Positions 44,643 through 53,287 of a stretch of DNA of 64,000 nt are shown here, one piece after another (position 1 is the stretch's first letter; each line of letters opens with the position of its first letter). The notes beneath the pieces are model-generated. The model was given only the letters and a program-made list of their open reading frames with translations. It did no database searches and was not told where the DNA came from. Made by a program: the position numbers and the translations under genes. Source of the stretch: Amycolatopsis nalaikhensis (GTDB lineage Bacteria; Actinomycetota; Actinomycetes; Mycobacteriales; Pseudonocardiaceae); NCBI RefSeq assembly GCF_030264295.1, contig NZ_CP127173.1, positions 8,873,501 through 8,937,500 on the forward strand, given 5' to 3'.

Positions 44643-44828
44643 TTACTCCTCGCGGCGCCCCACCGCCAGCCACACCGCACCCGCGATCGCCAGCGCGATC
44701 CCGGCCACCGTCCACCAGGACCACCACGTGAAGAACGCGACGACCAGCCCGACGGCCAGCAGCACGCCCCCGCCCACCGCGGCGGGGTCGTCCTTCCCGG
44801 CCCGCGAAAACCCGCCCGCGAACGCCAT
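44643..44828 (-). CDS. Small two-helix membrane protein
   Basis: 61 residues, its ATG sharing one base with the stop of the upstream ANTAR-like gene (TGATG). Two hydrophobic segments (AVGGGVLLAVGLVVAFFTWW and AGIALAIAGAVWLAVG) form a membrane hairpin, with charged termini. It is probably cotranscribed with the hemerythrin gene 51 bases downstream. No family is recognised. Confidence 0.6.
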   Translation of the reverse strand: MAFAGGFSRAGKDDPAAVGGGVLLAVGLVVAFFTWWSWWTVAGIALAIAGAVWLAVGRREE

Positions 44829-45016
44829 CAGGCCCCCCGTCCGTCGACCGCGGCGACGACCAGTGCCGCGCACCGCGTCACCGGCAGTCCTCTCTCCTGC
44901 GCCAGCTCGACCAAGGCCGCGTGGGCGGCCGGGCCCGAGAGTCCTTGGGCCGCAAGCACTTCCAGGGCCAGGCCGACGACGTCGCCGGCGGGCGGGGTGG
45001 TGGTTCGCACGGGCAT
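44828..45016 (-). CDS. Mini ANTAR-like protein
   Basis: 62 residues from ATG 45016 with a GGAGG ribosome site. The chain VGLALEVLAAQGLSGPAAHA, ALVELAQERGLPVTRCAALV resembles the three-helix ANTAR RNA-binding domain on its own, without any GAF or receiver part. It lacks the usual AKG, so RNA binding is uncertain. It heads the operon with a small membrane protein and hemerythrin. A weak GTGT-N16-GGGTAC sigma-F-like promoter lies at 45060-45085. Confidence 0.5.
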   Translation of the reverse strand: MPVRTTTPPAGDVVGLALEVLAAQGLSGPAAHAALVELAQERGLPVTRCAALVVAAVDGRGA

Positions 45017-45109
45017 CGGAAACCTCCGGATCATTCGGCGGCGAAGCGAACGCGACCGGGTACCCCGCCGCACTCGGGTTCACACCGAACCTTCCCGGGC
45101 CGGGTCCGC

Positions 45110-46681
45110 TCAACTCCCGGCGAGCCACACCGCGGCATCCGGCGGAAGCCGTCCGTCCTCGAGCGGGGCGCTGGCCAGCAGGATCCGCGCCCCGTCCGGC
45201 AGTTCGCACGGCTCGGCCGCGAGGTTCACCACGCACGCGAAGCCCGGCTCCCGCGCGAAGGACAGCACACCCGGAGAAGCGGGCCGCCACGTGAGCGTCC
45301 CGTCGCCCAGCGCCGGGTGCTCGCGGCGGACGGCGAGGGCGGCGCGGTACAGGCCCAGCATCGAGCCCGGGTCGCGCTCCTGCGCACTCGCCGTCAGCTC
45401 CCGCCACCGCGACGGCTGCGGCAGCCACGTCGGCGCGCCGTCGGCGGTGAACCCGAACGGCGGCGCCGTCCCCGACCACGGCAGCGGCACGCGGCAGCCG
45501 TCCCGGCCACGCTTGGTGCGCCCTGAACGTTCCCACGTCGGGTCGGCGAGCACCGACTCGGGCAGGTCCTCGACTTCCTCCAGCCCCAGTTCTTCGCCCT
45601 GGTACAGGTAGGCGCCGCCGGGCAGGGCGAGCATCAGCAACAACGCGGCCCGCGCCCGCCGGCGGCCGAGTTCCGCGCCGCCGAACCGCGTCACGTGCCG
45701 GACGACGTCGTGGTTGGACAGCACCCACGTCGCGGGCGCGCCGACCGCCCCCAGCGCGCCGAGGGTCCGGTCGATCACCTCGCGCAGCGCGGCGGCGTCC
45801 CACTCGCAGCGCAGGAAGTCGAAGTTGAACGCGGTGTGCAGCTCGTCCGGGCGGACGTAGCGCGCCAGGCGGTCCGGCCGGTCGACCCACGCCTCGGCGA
45901 CGAACACGCGGTCCGGCCCGAACTCGGCCGCGATCTTCCGCCAGGCGCGGTAGACGTCGTGGACGCCGTCGAGGTCCCAGTGCGGGTGCGCGCTGCGGTC
46001 CGGCGGCCGCGCGATCTCTTCGTCGTCGACGCCGAGGTCGGGGAACGCCGGGTCCTTGAGCAGGCCGTGGGCGACGTCGATGCGGACCCCGTCGACCCCG
46101 CGGGCGAACCAGAACCGCAGCAGGTCCTCGAACTCCGCGCGGACTTCGGCGTGGTCCCAGTTCAGGTCGGGCTGTTCCGGGGCGAACAGGTGCAGGTACC
46201 ACTCGCCGTCGGCGACGCGGGTCCAGGCGGGGCCGCCGAAGACGCTGCGCCAGTCGGTCGGCGGCCGCTCGCCGTCCGCGCCGCGGCCGGGCCGGAAGTG
46301 GTAGCGCGCCCGCTCGGGTGAGCCGGGCCCGGCGGCCAGCGCGTCGCGGAACCACCGGTGCCGGTCGGAGGTGTGGTTCGGCACGACGTCGATCAGCACC
46401 CGCAGCCCGAGCCGGTGCGCCTCGGTGACCAGGGCCGTCAGGTCGGCGTCGGTGCCGAACAGCGGGTCGACGACCCGGTGGTCTTCGACGTCGTACCCGC
46501 CGTCGACCATCGGCGAGCGGTACCACGGCGTGGTCCACACGGCGTCGACCCCGAGGCCGGCCAGGTAGCCGAGGCGGGAGCGGAGCCCGGCGAGATCGCC
46601 GGTGCCGTCGCCGTCCGCGTCGGCGAAGCTGCGTACGTAGACCTCGTAGACCACGGCGTCGCGCCACCAGTTCGCGTCCAT
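45110..46681 (-). CDS. Alpha-glucosidase, GH13 (oligo-1,6-glucosidase type)
   Basis: 523 residues. The GH13 signatures are DVVPNHTSDRH (region I), GVDGVRIDVAHGLL (region II, nucleophile Asp about 198), VFVAEAWVDRP (region III, acid Glu about 260) and WVLSNHDVVRH (region IV, Asp about 323). QPDLNWDHAEVR marks the alpha-glucosidase subfamily. It hydrolyses alpha-1,4 or alpha-1,6 linkages of maltose or isomaltose-type oligosaccharides. There is no signal peptide, so it is cytosolic. No sugar-transporter genes are adjacent. Confidence 0.92.
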   Translation of the reverse strand: MDANWWRDAVVYEVYVRSFADADGDGTGDLAGLRSRLGYLAGLGVDAVWTTPWYRSPMVDGGYDVEDHRVVDPLFGTDADLTALVTEAHRLGLRVLIDVVPNHTSDRHRWFRDALAAGPGSPERARYHFRPGRGADGERPPTDWRSVFGGPAWTRVADGEWYLHLFAPEQPDLNWDHAEVRAEFEDLLRFWFARGVDGVRIDVAHGLLKDPAFPDLGVDDEEIARPPDRSAHPHWDLDGVHDVYRAWRKIAAEFGPDRVFVAEAWVDRPDRLARYVRPDELHTAFNFDFLRCEWDAAALREVIDRTLGALGAVGAPATWVLSNHDVVRHVTRFGGAELGRRRARAALLLMLALPGGAYLYQGEELGLEEVEDLPESVLADPTWERSGRTKRGRDGCRVPLPWSGTAPPFGFTADGAPTWLPQPSRWRELTASAQERDPGSMLGLYRAALAVRREHPALGDGTLTWRPASPGVLSFAREPGFACVVNLAAEPCELPDGARILLASAPLEDGRLPPDAAVWLAGS

Positions 46682-46722
46682 GACACCCGAGTATCCGGGA
46701 CCCGCGGCCGTACGCTCGGATC

Positions 46723-47529
46723 GTGACCTGGGAGTGGGATCCGATGCTGTACGCCGGCAGCGCCGCGCACTACGCGCGAGGCCGGCTCCCGTACCCGGCG
46801 GCGCTCGGCGAGGCGTTCGCCGCCGAGCTGGGGCTGGACGGCACGGGTCGGCTGCTCGACGTCGGCTGCGGGCCGGGTTCGCTGACGCGGGTGCTGGCCG
46901 GGTACTTCGCCGAAGCGGTCGGGCTCGACGCGGACGCGGACATGCTCGGCGAGGCGGCCCGGCTCGGCGCCCGGAACTGCCGGTGGGTGCACCGGCGGGC
47001 CGAGGAGCTGCCCGCCGGACTCGGGGTGTTCCGGCTGGTGACGTTCGCCCAGTCGTTCCACTGGCTGGACCGGCCGCGGGTGGCCGCGGCGGTGCGCGGG
47101 ATGCTCGCGCCCGGCGGCGTCCTCGCCCACGTCCACGCGACGACGCACGAGGGCGGCGACGGGTCCGTGCCCCGCGCGGCGATCACCGAGCTGGTGCGGA
47201 AGTACCTCGGCCCGGTGCGGCGCGCGGGCCGGGGCGCGCTGCCGGACGGCACGGCGGGCGGCGAGGCGGAGATCTACCGCGCCGCGGGGTTCCGGGGTCC
47301 GCGACGGTTCGAGGTCGCGAGCCCGGCCGTCACCCGCGGCGCCGACGAGGTCGTCGACAGCGTCTTTTCGTTGTCCAGCGCGGCACCCCACCTGTTCGGC
47401 GACCGCCGCGACGAGTTCGAGGCCGAACTCCGGCGGCTGTTGCGCGCGGCGAACCCAGCCGGGACGTTCACCGAGCGGCCGCGCGAGATCGCCGTCGACC
47501 TCTGGTGGCCGGTCACCAGGGGTTGTTGA
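46723..47529 (+). CDS. Class I SAM-dependent methyltransferase
   Basis: 268 residues from GTG 46723. It has the SAM-binding LLDVGCGPGSLTRVLA (near residue 45), VGLDADADML and RLVTFAQSFHWLDRP. It is a small-molecule methyltransferase of the UbiE/trans-aconitate-like type, with no distinct substrate clue. The 3' end overlaps the convergent type VII-associated gene by 17 bases. Confidence 0.85.
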   Translation: MTWEWDPMLYAGSAAHYARGRLPYPAALGEAFAAELGLDGTGRLLDVGCGPGSLTRVLAGYFAEAVGLDADADMLGEAARLGARNCRWVHRRAEELPAGLGVFRLVTFAQSFHWLDRPRVAAAVRGMLAPGGVLAHVHATTHEGGDGSVPRAAITELVRKYLGPVRRAGRGALPDGTAGGEAEIYRAAGFRGPRRFEVASPAVTRGADEVVDSVFSLSSAAPHLFGDRRDEFEAELRRLLRAANPAGTFTERPREIAVDLWWPVTRGC

Positions 47530-47887
47530 AGTCCTCGTCCTCCTCGACGGCCGCCCGCGGACGGCGGGACGGCCGCGGCTCTTCCCGAACCGGTCGCGCG
47601 TCCGCGGCGGGCGCGAACGACGGCGCCGCGCCGGGGTACTCCTCCGCGTCGAACGCCGAGGGCGCCTCGGCGTGGGACCGGTCGGTGCTCCAGCCCGACT
47701 TCGTCTTGCGCTGCGCCATTTCCCGGACGTGCTGGACGTACCGCTCGGCCGCCTGGACCTGCTTGGTCATGTACTCCTGGGACCGCGCCTTGATCTCCTC
47801 GCCCTGCTGCTCGCGCAGGGCACGGCGGTCGGCTTGCTCCCGGACGAGGCCGTCCAGCTCGGCCTTCATCGCGGCGATGTCGGTCAT
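47513..47887 (-). CDS. Helical protein of the type VII-substrate operon
   Basis: 124 residues. Residues 1-60 are a continuous amphipathic helix (MKAELDGLVREQADRRALRE, QVQAAERYVQHVREMAQRKT) predicted to form a coiled coil. The rest is an acidic, Pro-rich, disordered tail ending EDEDFNNPW. It follows the 1037-residue substrate gene by 8 bases. It may be a chaperone or accessory for that substrate. No known domain is recognised. Confidence 0.6.
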   Translation of the reverse strand: MTDIAAMKAELDGLVREQADRRALREQQGEEIKARSQEYMTKQVQAAERYVQHVREMAQRKTKSGWSTDRSHAEAPSAFDAEEYPGAAPSFAPAADARPVREEPRPSRRPRAAVEEDEDFNNPW

Positions 47888-47895
47888 GCGTCCTC

Positions 47896-50800
47896 CTACC
47901 AGGACCGCGTGGACGGCGGGTCTTCGTCGTCGTTGAGGGAGCCGATGATCCGGCGGCCGGGCTCGCCGAGGTTGTCGAAGACGGCGCCTTCGACGCGGTA
48001 GGCGGGCGACCGGCGTTCGGTGTCGCCGCCCCCGCCACCGTGGGCGCCGGCGCCCATCGCGCCCATGCCGGGCATCCCGGCCATCGACTGGCCGGGCGCG
48101 CCCGCCGCGGTGGGCGCGGCCGCGAACGCGGCGGCGGGCTGGGCCTGCGCCGCCCCGACGCCACTGTGGACACTCCCGGACATCGGCGTCTCCCCGAGTC
48201 CCGCGCCGCCCGGGTCGAAACCCGCGCCGGCGAGGCCGGAGCCGCCCGGCGAGCCGCCGCCGATCCCGGCCGGAGCCGGGCCGCCGCCTCCGGTGCCGCC
48301 GTCGTGCGGCTTGAGGTCTTCGAGGGTGCCGCGGTGGGCGGGCAGGTCGTCGTCGGCCTTCTTGCCGGGGGTGTCGCCGAGCGCGTCCGAGGGCTTGTCG
48401 TCCTCCCCGAGGGTGTAGGTCGTCGGCTTGCCGCTGCCGTCGTCGACGGTGACGACGGTCGGGCCGCCCTCGCCGTCCGGCCGCTCGGCGGTGATCTTCA
48501 GGTCGCCGTCCTGGATGTGGATCTTGCCGTCCGGGCCGGGGCGGTAGGTGTCGTCGTCGGTCCCTTGTGGACTGTCGCCGGGCTTCTCGCCGGACCAGTC
48601 GAGCTTGAAGTCCTTGGGATCGCCGGGACCGTCGCCGACCTTGATGTCCATCTTGCCGTCGTGGTCCGGCTCGGTCATCTCGAAGGTCTTGTCGCCCTGC
48701 TTGACCTTGAGGACATCGGGGTCGTCGTCGGTCTTGCCGTCGGCCTTGTCGTCACCCTTGTCGTCGCCGAGGAGGCTGTCGGGCTTGCCGTCGTGGTCGG
48801 TGTCCAGGCCGGTGCCGCCCGGGTCGTCGGTCTTGATCGGGTCGCCGTCCAGGCCCTTGAGGGCTTCGGCCGCCTTGTCCTTGGCGTCCTGCGCGGCCTG
48901 CTCGGCCGCGGCCTTGCCGTCGTCGCCGCCCGCGCCGGAATCGCCGCCGAGGCCACCGGCTCCGTCGCCGGACTCGGTCTCGATGCCGGGGCCGCTGAAC
49001 TCGCTCAACGCGTCGGCGGCCTTCTTCTTGGCTTCCTCGGCCGCCGCGGCGGCGGCTTCCTGCCCGCTCGCCGACGGCGACGGCATCGAAGAGGGACTCG
49101 TGTCGTCGGAACCCGCACCCGAGCCGCCGCCCAGGCCACTGCCCGAACCGGCGCCGCCACCCAGGCCCGCGCCACCGCCCGAACCCGCGCCGGAGTCACC
49201 GCCCAGACCCGAACGCGAGTCGCCGCCCAGGCCCGCACCGGCGCCGGACTCCGTCTGGATGCCGGGGCCGCTGAACTGGCTCAGCGCGTCCGCGGCCTTG
49301 TTCTTCGCCTCTTCGGCGGCCTGGGCCGCCTGCTGCTTGGCCGCTTCCGCCGCGGCCGCGCGGTCGTCCTGGCCGCCGTCCGACGAGCCGGAACCCCCAC
49401 CCGCGGAACCGCCGCCGGAACCCGCCGAGCCCTCCGGGATGTCGGGCACCGGACCGCCGCCGCCCGACCCGGAACCACCCGCACCGCTCGGCAGGTCGGT
49501 GCCGGAACCGCCACCGGAACCCGCGCCACCGCCGGGCACGCCGGACCCGGAACCCGTGTCGGGGATCGGCGGCACCTGGCCACCCGAGCCACCGGCGCCC
49601 GAGCCGGAACCACCCGCACCGCCGCCGGGAACACCCGAACCCGCACCGCCACCGGGAATCCCGGAACCCGAACCATCACCCGGAATCCCGGAACCCGAGC
49701 CCGCGCCGCCGCCGGACCCGCCCGCGCCGTACCCGCCGCCAGCGCCAGCCCCGCCACCCGAGCCAGCCCCGCCGCCCGAGCCGCCCGGACCACCGCCGGA
49801 ACCCCCGGCCGAACCGGAGCCCGGACCGCCGGGCAGGGACACGCCCTCGAACTCGTTCTTGACCGCGCCCATGACCTTGTCGAGCGCGTCGTAGGCCTGG
49901 TCGACCAGGTCCTTGGTGTCCTTGCAGGTCTTCTCGAAGCCCTTGTACAGCCGGTCCCACATGTCGGGGTTGAACTGGTTCTGCACCCACTGCTTGGCCA
50001 GGTCCTGGCCGTGCTTCTTGATCTCGTCGCCGTCGCAGCAGCCCTGGTCGTTGAGCGTCTGCACGAGGTTGGTGCCGAAGTTGAGGTCCATCCAGCCGGC
50101 GATCTGGGCCAGGTCCTGCTCGTTGCCGTGCTCGCCGTTGGCGACCGCGACGACCTTCTGCGCCATCGTGTAGTCGGCCTTGCCGACCAGGTCGGTGTAC
50201 ATCCCGATGACCGCGTCGGCCTTGCCCTTGCAGAGCTGGAACACCGTCGTGGCGGTGGTCAGCGTCGCCTCGCTCGCGGTGCCGAGCGTCTGCGACAGCT
50301 TGGCCGCCTTCGGCTGGATCTTGTCGTTGTAGGTGTCGGACGCCGCGTCGGCCCCCGCGCCGCTCCACGTCTGGTAGAGCGTGCCCAGCTGCGATCCGGT
50401 GTCCTGCATCGTCCGGTCGACCGTCTCCGAACCGCGCTTGAAGTGCGCGGCGTCCGCGACGAAGTCGGCGAAGCTGATGCCGCGCTGCTCGTCGAACGGC
50501 TTGCGGATGTCGTTGTCGAGGTCGATCGCGCGGGTGTTGCCGCGGCAGTCGGCCGGGATCTTCGCCAGCAGCGAGCCGAACGTCTCGAACAGCTTGAGCG
50601 CGGGCGCGGCGGCGTCGAAGAGCTCGTCGGACGTCTTCGTGCCGCTGGTGGCGCCGTCGTCACCGGCGGCGGGCGGCTGGGTGGCGTCGAGCTTGGTCTT
50701 GCCCTCGTCGACGGCCTTCTTCTCCTGGTCCTCGTTGTAGGAGTTCTGGTCGCCGCTCTGCTTGGCCTTGTCGAACGCCTCGTCGACGGACTGCCCGGCG

Positions 50801-51009
50801 AACAACGGGTTCGCGTTGTAGGCCTGCGCGTACTTGTCGGCTTCCTGGCGCTTCTGCTTGATGTCGTCGGGTTCCTGGTCGGCCAGGAACGGCGGCGGTG
50901 GCGGGTTTTCCCGCAGCCAGCTGCTGATCAGCGCGCTCTTCTGCGCGGCGGGGACGCTCGGGTCGTCCAGCAGCGCCTTGACGTCGGACCACTTCTTGCC
51001 CTCCGCCAT
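47896..51009 (-). CDS. Very long type VII (WXG-like) substrate with glycine-rich region
   Basis: 1037 residues from ATG 51009. The N-terminal 420 residues are helical; TWSGAGADAASDTYNDKIQP gives a WxG signature near residue 217, and a CC pair occurs at DQGCCDGDEI. Residues about 420-590 are Gly/Ser/Pro-rich. From about 590 to 790 an AAEEAK-type amphipathic block ending in FSGPGI-TES is repeated three times. The C-terminus has Asp-rich repeats (DTDHDGKPDS, EPDHDGKMDI) that could bind calcium, and ends in a Gly-rich tail. There is no Sec signal. It is probably an exported surface or toxin-delivery protein. Confidence 0.75.
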   Translation of the reverse strand: MAEGKKWSDVKALLDDPSVPAAQKSALISSWLRENPPPPPFLADQEPDDIKQKRQEADKYAQAYNANPLFAGQSVDEAFDKAKQSGDQNSYNEDQEKKAVDEGKTKLDATQPPAAGDDGATSGTKTSDELFDAAAPALKLFETFGSLLAKIPADCRGNTRAIDLDNDIRKPFDEQRGISFADFVADAAHFKRGSETVDRTMQDTGSQLGTLYQTWSGAGADAASDTYNDKIQPKAAKLSQTLGTASEATLTTATTVFQLCKGKADAVIGMYTDLVGKADYTMAQKVVAVANGEHGNEQDLAQIAGWMDLNFGTNLVQTLNDQGCCDGDEIKKHGQDLAKQWVQNQFNPDMWDRLYKGFEKTCKDTKDLVDQAYDALDKVMGAVKNEFEGVSLPGGPGSGSAGGSGGGPGGSGGGAGSGGGAGAGGGYGAGGSGGGAGSGSGIPGDGSGSGIPGGGAGSGVPGGGAGGSGSGAGGSGGQVPPIPDTGSGSGVPGGGAGSGGGSGTDLPSGAGGSGSGGGGPVPDIPEGSAGSGGGSAGGGSGSSDGGQDDRAAAAEAAKQQAAQAAEEAKNKAADALSQFSGPGIQTESGAGAGLGGDSRSGLGGDSGAGSGGGAGLGGGAGSGSGLGGGSGAGSDDTSPSSMPSPSASGQEAAAAAAEEAKKKAADALSEFSGPGIETESGDGAGGLGGDSGAGGDDGKAAAEQAAQDAKDKAAEALKGLDGDPIKTDDPGGTGLDTDHDGKPDSLLGDDKGDDKADGKTDDDPDVLKVKQGDKTFEMTEPDHDGKMDIKVGDGPGDPKDFKLDWSGEKPGDSPQGTDDDTYRPGPDGKIHIQDGDLKITAERPDGEGGPTVVTVDDGSGKPTTYTLGEDDKPSDALGDTPGKKADDDLPAHRGTLEDLKPHDGGTGGGGPAPAGIGGGSPGGSGLAGAGFDPGGAGLGETPMSGSVHSGVGAAQAQPAAAFAAAPTAAGAPGQSMAGMPGMGAMGAGAHGGGGGDTERRSPAYRVEGAVFDNLGEPGRRIIGSLNDDEDPPSTRSW

Positions 51010-51326
51010 CAGAGCGCCCCTCCGGCGTTGGTGATCGTGCCCGACTGCGTGTCCTCGTTGGCGCCGTAGCTCTGCCCGGCGGTGCCGAGGTTGGTGCCGA
51101 ACGAGCCCAGCGTGCTGCTGTAGCCGGAGACCGCGGCCCACAGCGCCTGCGCGCCCGCGGTGTACTTCTCCGCGTGGGTGCCGTGCGCCCGGCCGAACTT
51201 CTCCGCCGTCACCTGCGGGGTCTGCAGGTCCGGGTTGTCGTCCAGCAGGTTCTCCGCCAGGTCACCGATCGTCTTCGAGGCCGTCGACAACGCCTCGGTC
51301 GTCGCGGTGTACCCCCCGCCGCTCAT
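51009..51326 (-). CDS. Small WXG100-like/ESX-associated protein
   Basis: 105 residues. The helical pattern ATTEALSTASKTIGDLAENL, FGRAHGTHAEKYTAGAQALW, AAVSGYSSTLGSFGTNLGTA is that of actinobacterial ESX partner proteins related to WXG100; the W occurs in ALWAAV, not in a WXG loop. The start of the long substrate shares one base with its stop (TGATG), so the two are translationally coupled and may form an export heterodimer. Confidence 0.65.
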   Translation of the reverse strand: MSGGGYTATTEALSTASKTIGDLAENLLDDNPDLQTPQVTAEKFGRAHGTHAEKYTAGAQALWAAVSGYSSTLGSFGTNLGTAGQSYGANEDTQSGTITNAGGAL

Positions 51327-51327
51327 T

Positions 51328-51597
51328 TCAGCGCCTTTCCTCAGATCCGCCAGTTCCCAGGGCTTCCGCGAGCACGGCGGCCACCGAACCCACGTCGGTG
51401 AACCGGTCGAGCTGGTCCAGCTCGATCGTCACGCCGTAGTAGACCTCCAACGCCGCCAGCAGCTTGATCCGCCCTTTCGAGTCGATGCCCAGCTCCTCCA
51501 GCGGTGCGTCGGGCTCGACGAGGGCCGGGTCGAGCCGGAAGGTGTCGCTGACGACCTTCGTGACCTCGGCGCGGTGATCACCCACGGTCGCCACCAT
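51328..51597 (-). CDS. Acyl carrier protein
   Basis: 89 residues from ATG 51597. The phosphopantetheine site is the Ser in LEELGIDSKGRIKLLAALEV, with the normal four-helix ACP layout (residues about 1-80). It overlaps the acyl-AMP ligase gene by 20 bases and should accept the fatty acid activated there. The next downstream gene is the type VII WXG-like protein, 1 base away, so fatty-acyl activation and type VII substrates share one operon. Confidence 0.85.
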   Translation of the reverse strand: MVATVGDHRAEVTKVVSDTFRLDPALVEPDAPLEELGIDSKGRIKLLAALEVYYGVTIELDQLDRFTDVGSVAAVLAEALGTGGSEERR

Positions 51598-53218
51598 AAC
51601 GTGCCTTCGCGGCCGACCGGGCGACCTTCCCGCTGGAGGTGCGCGGAAGTCCACCGGAAGGGACCAGATGTACCGTGCGGAGCGTGAGTCCGTGCTCCGC
51701 GGACACCGCCCGCAGCACGGCCCGGGTCACCTCTTTGACGTCCGCGTCGGCCCCGCGCGCCCATTCGGCGACCACCACCGCCCCTTCGCCGTCGTCGTCG
51801 GTGACGCCGAACGCGGCGACGCGGTCGCGCCGCACCGCCGGGTGCGCTTCCGCCGCCGCGGCCTCGATGTCCTGCGGGTGGAAGTTGCGGCCGTCGATGA
51901 CGATGAGGTCCTTGAGCCGTCCGGTGACGTAGAGGTCGCCGCGGTGGACGACGCCGAGGTCGCCGGTGCGCAGCCAGCCCCCGAGGCCGCCGAGGGTGGC
52001 GCCGAACGCCGTGGCGTCGCCGCGGCCCCAGTAGCCGGTGGCGACGTTCGGGCCGTGCACCCAGATCTCGCCGACCTCGCCGTCGGGCAGCGCGCGCCCG
52101 TCGCGGACGATCCGGACGAGCTGCCCGACGGGTCGCCCGACCGAGACGAGCTCCTGCCCGTCCGGCGTCTCGACCGCCCGGCCCTGGGCAAGCGCTTCCC
52201 GGTCGAACACCGCGCCCCGCGGCCCGTCCGGTCCCGCGCTGGCGACGTACACCGTGGCTTCGGCGAGCCCGTAGGACGGGCAATGGGCCTCCCGCCGGAA
52301 GCCGTGCGGCCCGAAGACCTCCTGGAAGCGCTCGACGGTCCGCGGCCGGACGGGCTCGCTGCCGTTGAGCGCGACGCGGACGTCCGAAAGGTCCAGACCG
52401 GCTTCGGCACCGGCGTCGGCCGCCAGGTCGTAGGCGAAGTTCGGGGCGGCGGTGAACACCGCGGGGTAGTCCGCCAGCTGCCGCAGCCACCGGCGCGGCC
52501 GGTGCACGAACTCGGCCGGGGCCATGAAGACCGCCCGGCCGCCGCTGAAGACCGGCAGGCACAGCAGCTGGATCAGGCCCATGTCGTGGAAGAACGGGAT
52601 CCAGCCCGCGCAGGTCGTGCCCTCGTCGACGGCGTAGGCGCGGCTGCCCTGCCAGCAGGCGGCGACGATCGCGCGGTGCGGGATCACCGCCCCCGCCGGT
52701 TCCCGCGTCGAGCCCGACGTGTACTGCAGGTAGGCAGCGCTTTCCGGGGCCACCGGCACGGGATCGGCGCCCGGCCCGGTCAGCTCGTCGGCCACGACGA
52801 CGTGCTCGTGCGCGGGCAGCCGCGGCGCCGCGGCCGACGACGTCAGCCAGACGCGTGCGCCGGAGTCGGCCAGGACGCCGGCGAGCCGGTCGGCCTGCGC
52901 GGGGTTCGACGGCACCATCAGCGGCACCGCGACCAGCCCGGCGGCCAGCGCGCCGAAGAACGCGAGCGGGTAGGCGAGCTCCTGGCCCGCGAGGACCGCG
53001 ACGCGCTCCCCCGGCTCCGCGACCCGGCGCAGCTCGCCGGCGACGACGCGGACGCGCGCGGCGAACTCCGCCCAGGTGAGCGTGTGCTCGACCCCGCGAC
53101 TGTGGTCCTGGTGGGTGAAGAGCGGCCGGTCGTCGTCCGCGCGGGCGAACAGCCGCTCGACGATGGAGGTGCGCAGCACGTCCTCGGGCACGGTCACCGG
53201 CGCGGTCGGACGGGGCAC
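51578..53218 (-). CDS. Fatty acyl-AMP ligase (FAAL)
   Basis: 546 residues from GTG 53218. It has AMP-binding motifs YLQYTSGSTREPAGAVI (about 160), WIPFFHDMGLI, YGLAEATVYVAS and LRTGDLGV, and the C-terminal lysine region GGLPRTSSGKVARSAAK. The HDMG motif and the missing CoA-binding features place it with fatty acyl-AMP ligases, which load fatty acids on ACPs or polyketide synthases instead of CoA. It feeds the ACP encoded directly downstream. No PKS or NRPS is in the window, so the final acceptor is unknown; acylation of an exported protein or lipid is possible. Confidence 0.88.
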   Translation of the reverse strand: MPRPTAPVTVPEDVLRTSIVERLFARADDDRPLFTHQDHSRGVEHTLTWAEFAARVRVVAGELRRVAEPGERVAVLAGQELAYPLAFFGALAAGLVAVPLMVPSNPAQADRLAGVLADSGARVWLTSSAAAPRLPAHEHVVVADELTGPGADPVPVAPESAAYLQYTSGSTREPAGAVIPHRAIVAACWQGSRAYAVDEGTTCAGWIPFFHDMGLIQLLCLPVFSGGRAVFMAPAEFVHRPRRWLRQLADYPAVFTAAPNFAYDLAADAGAEAGLDLSDVRVALNGSEPVRPRTVERFQEVFGPHGFRREAHCPSYGLAEATVYVASAGPDGPRGAVFDREALAQGRAVETPDGQELVSVGRPVGQLVRIVRDGRALPDGEVGEIWVHGPNVATGYWGRGDATAFGATLGGLGGWLRTGDLGVVHRGDLYVTGRLKDLIVIDGRNFHPQDIEAAAAEAHPAVRRDRVAAFGVTDDDGEGAVVVAEWARGADADVKEVTRAVLRAVSAEHGLTLRTVHLVPSGGLPRTSSGKVARSAAKARYGGDRG

Positions 53219-53287
53219 GCCGCGCAACCTACCGCGCGCCGGAAAGACCCGAGCGCCGAGGCCCGTGCCGGGAGTACCTTGCGGGCC

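Noticed and set aside
45060..45085. Definite sigma-F promoter before the mini ANTAR gene
   Set aside because: The -35 is GTGT, not GTTT. Mentioned only as a weak candidate.
48040..51069. 1009-codon frame opposite the type VII substrate
   Set aside because: Very long because the Gly/Ser repeat gene has few codons giving antisense stops. The predicted chain is Val/Ala/Arg-rich with no domain.
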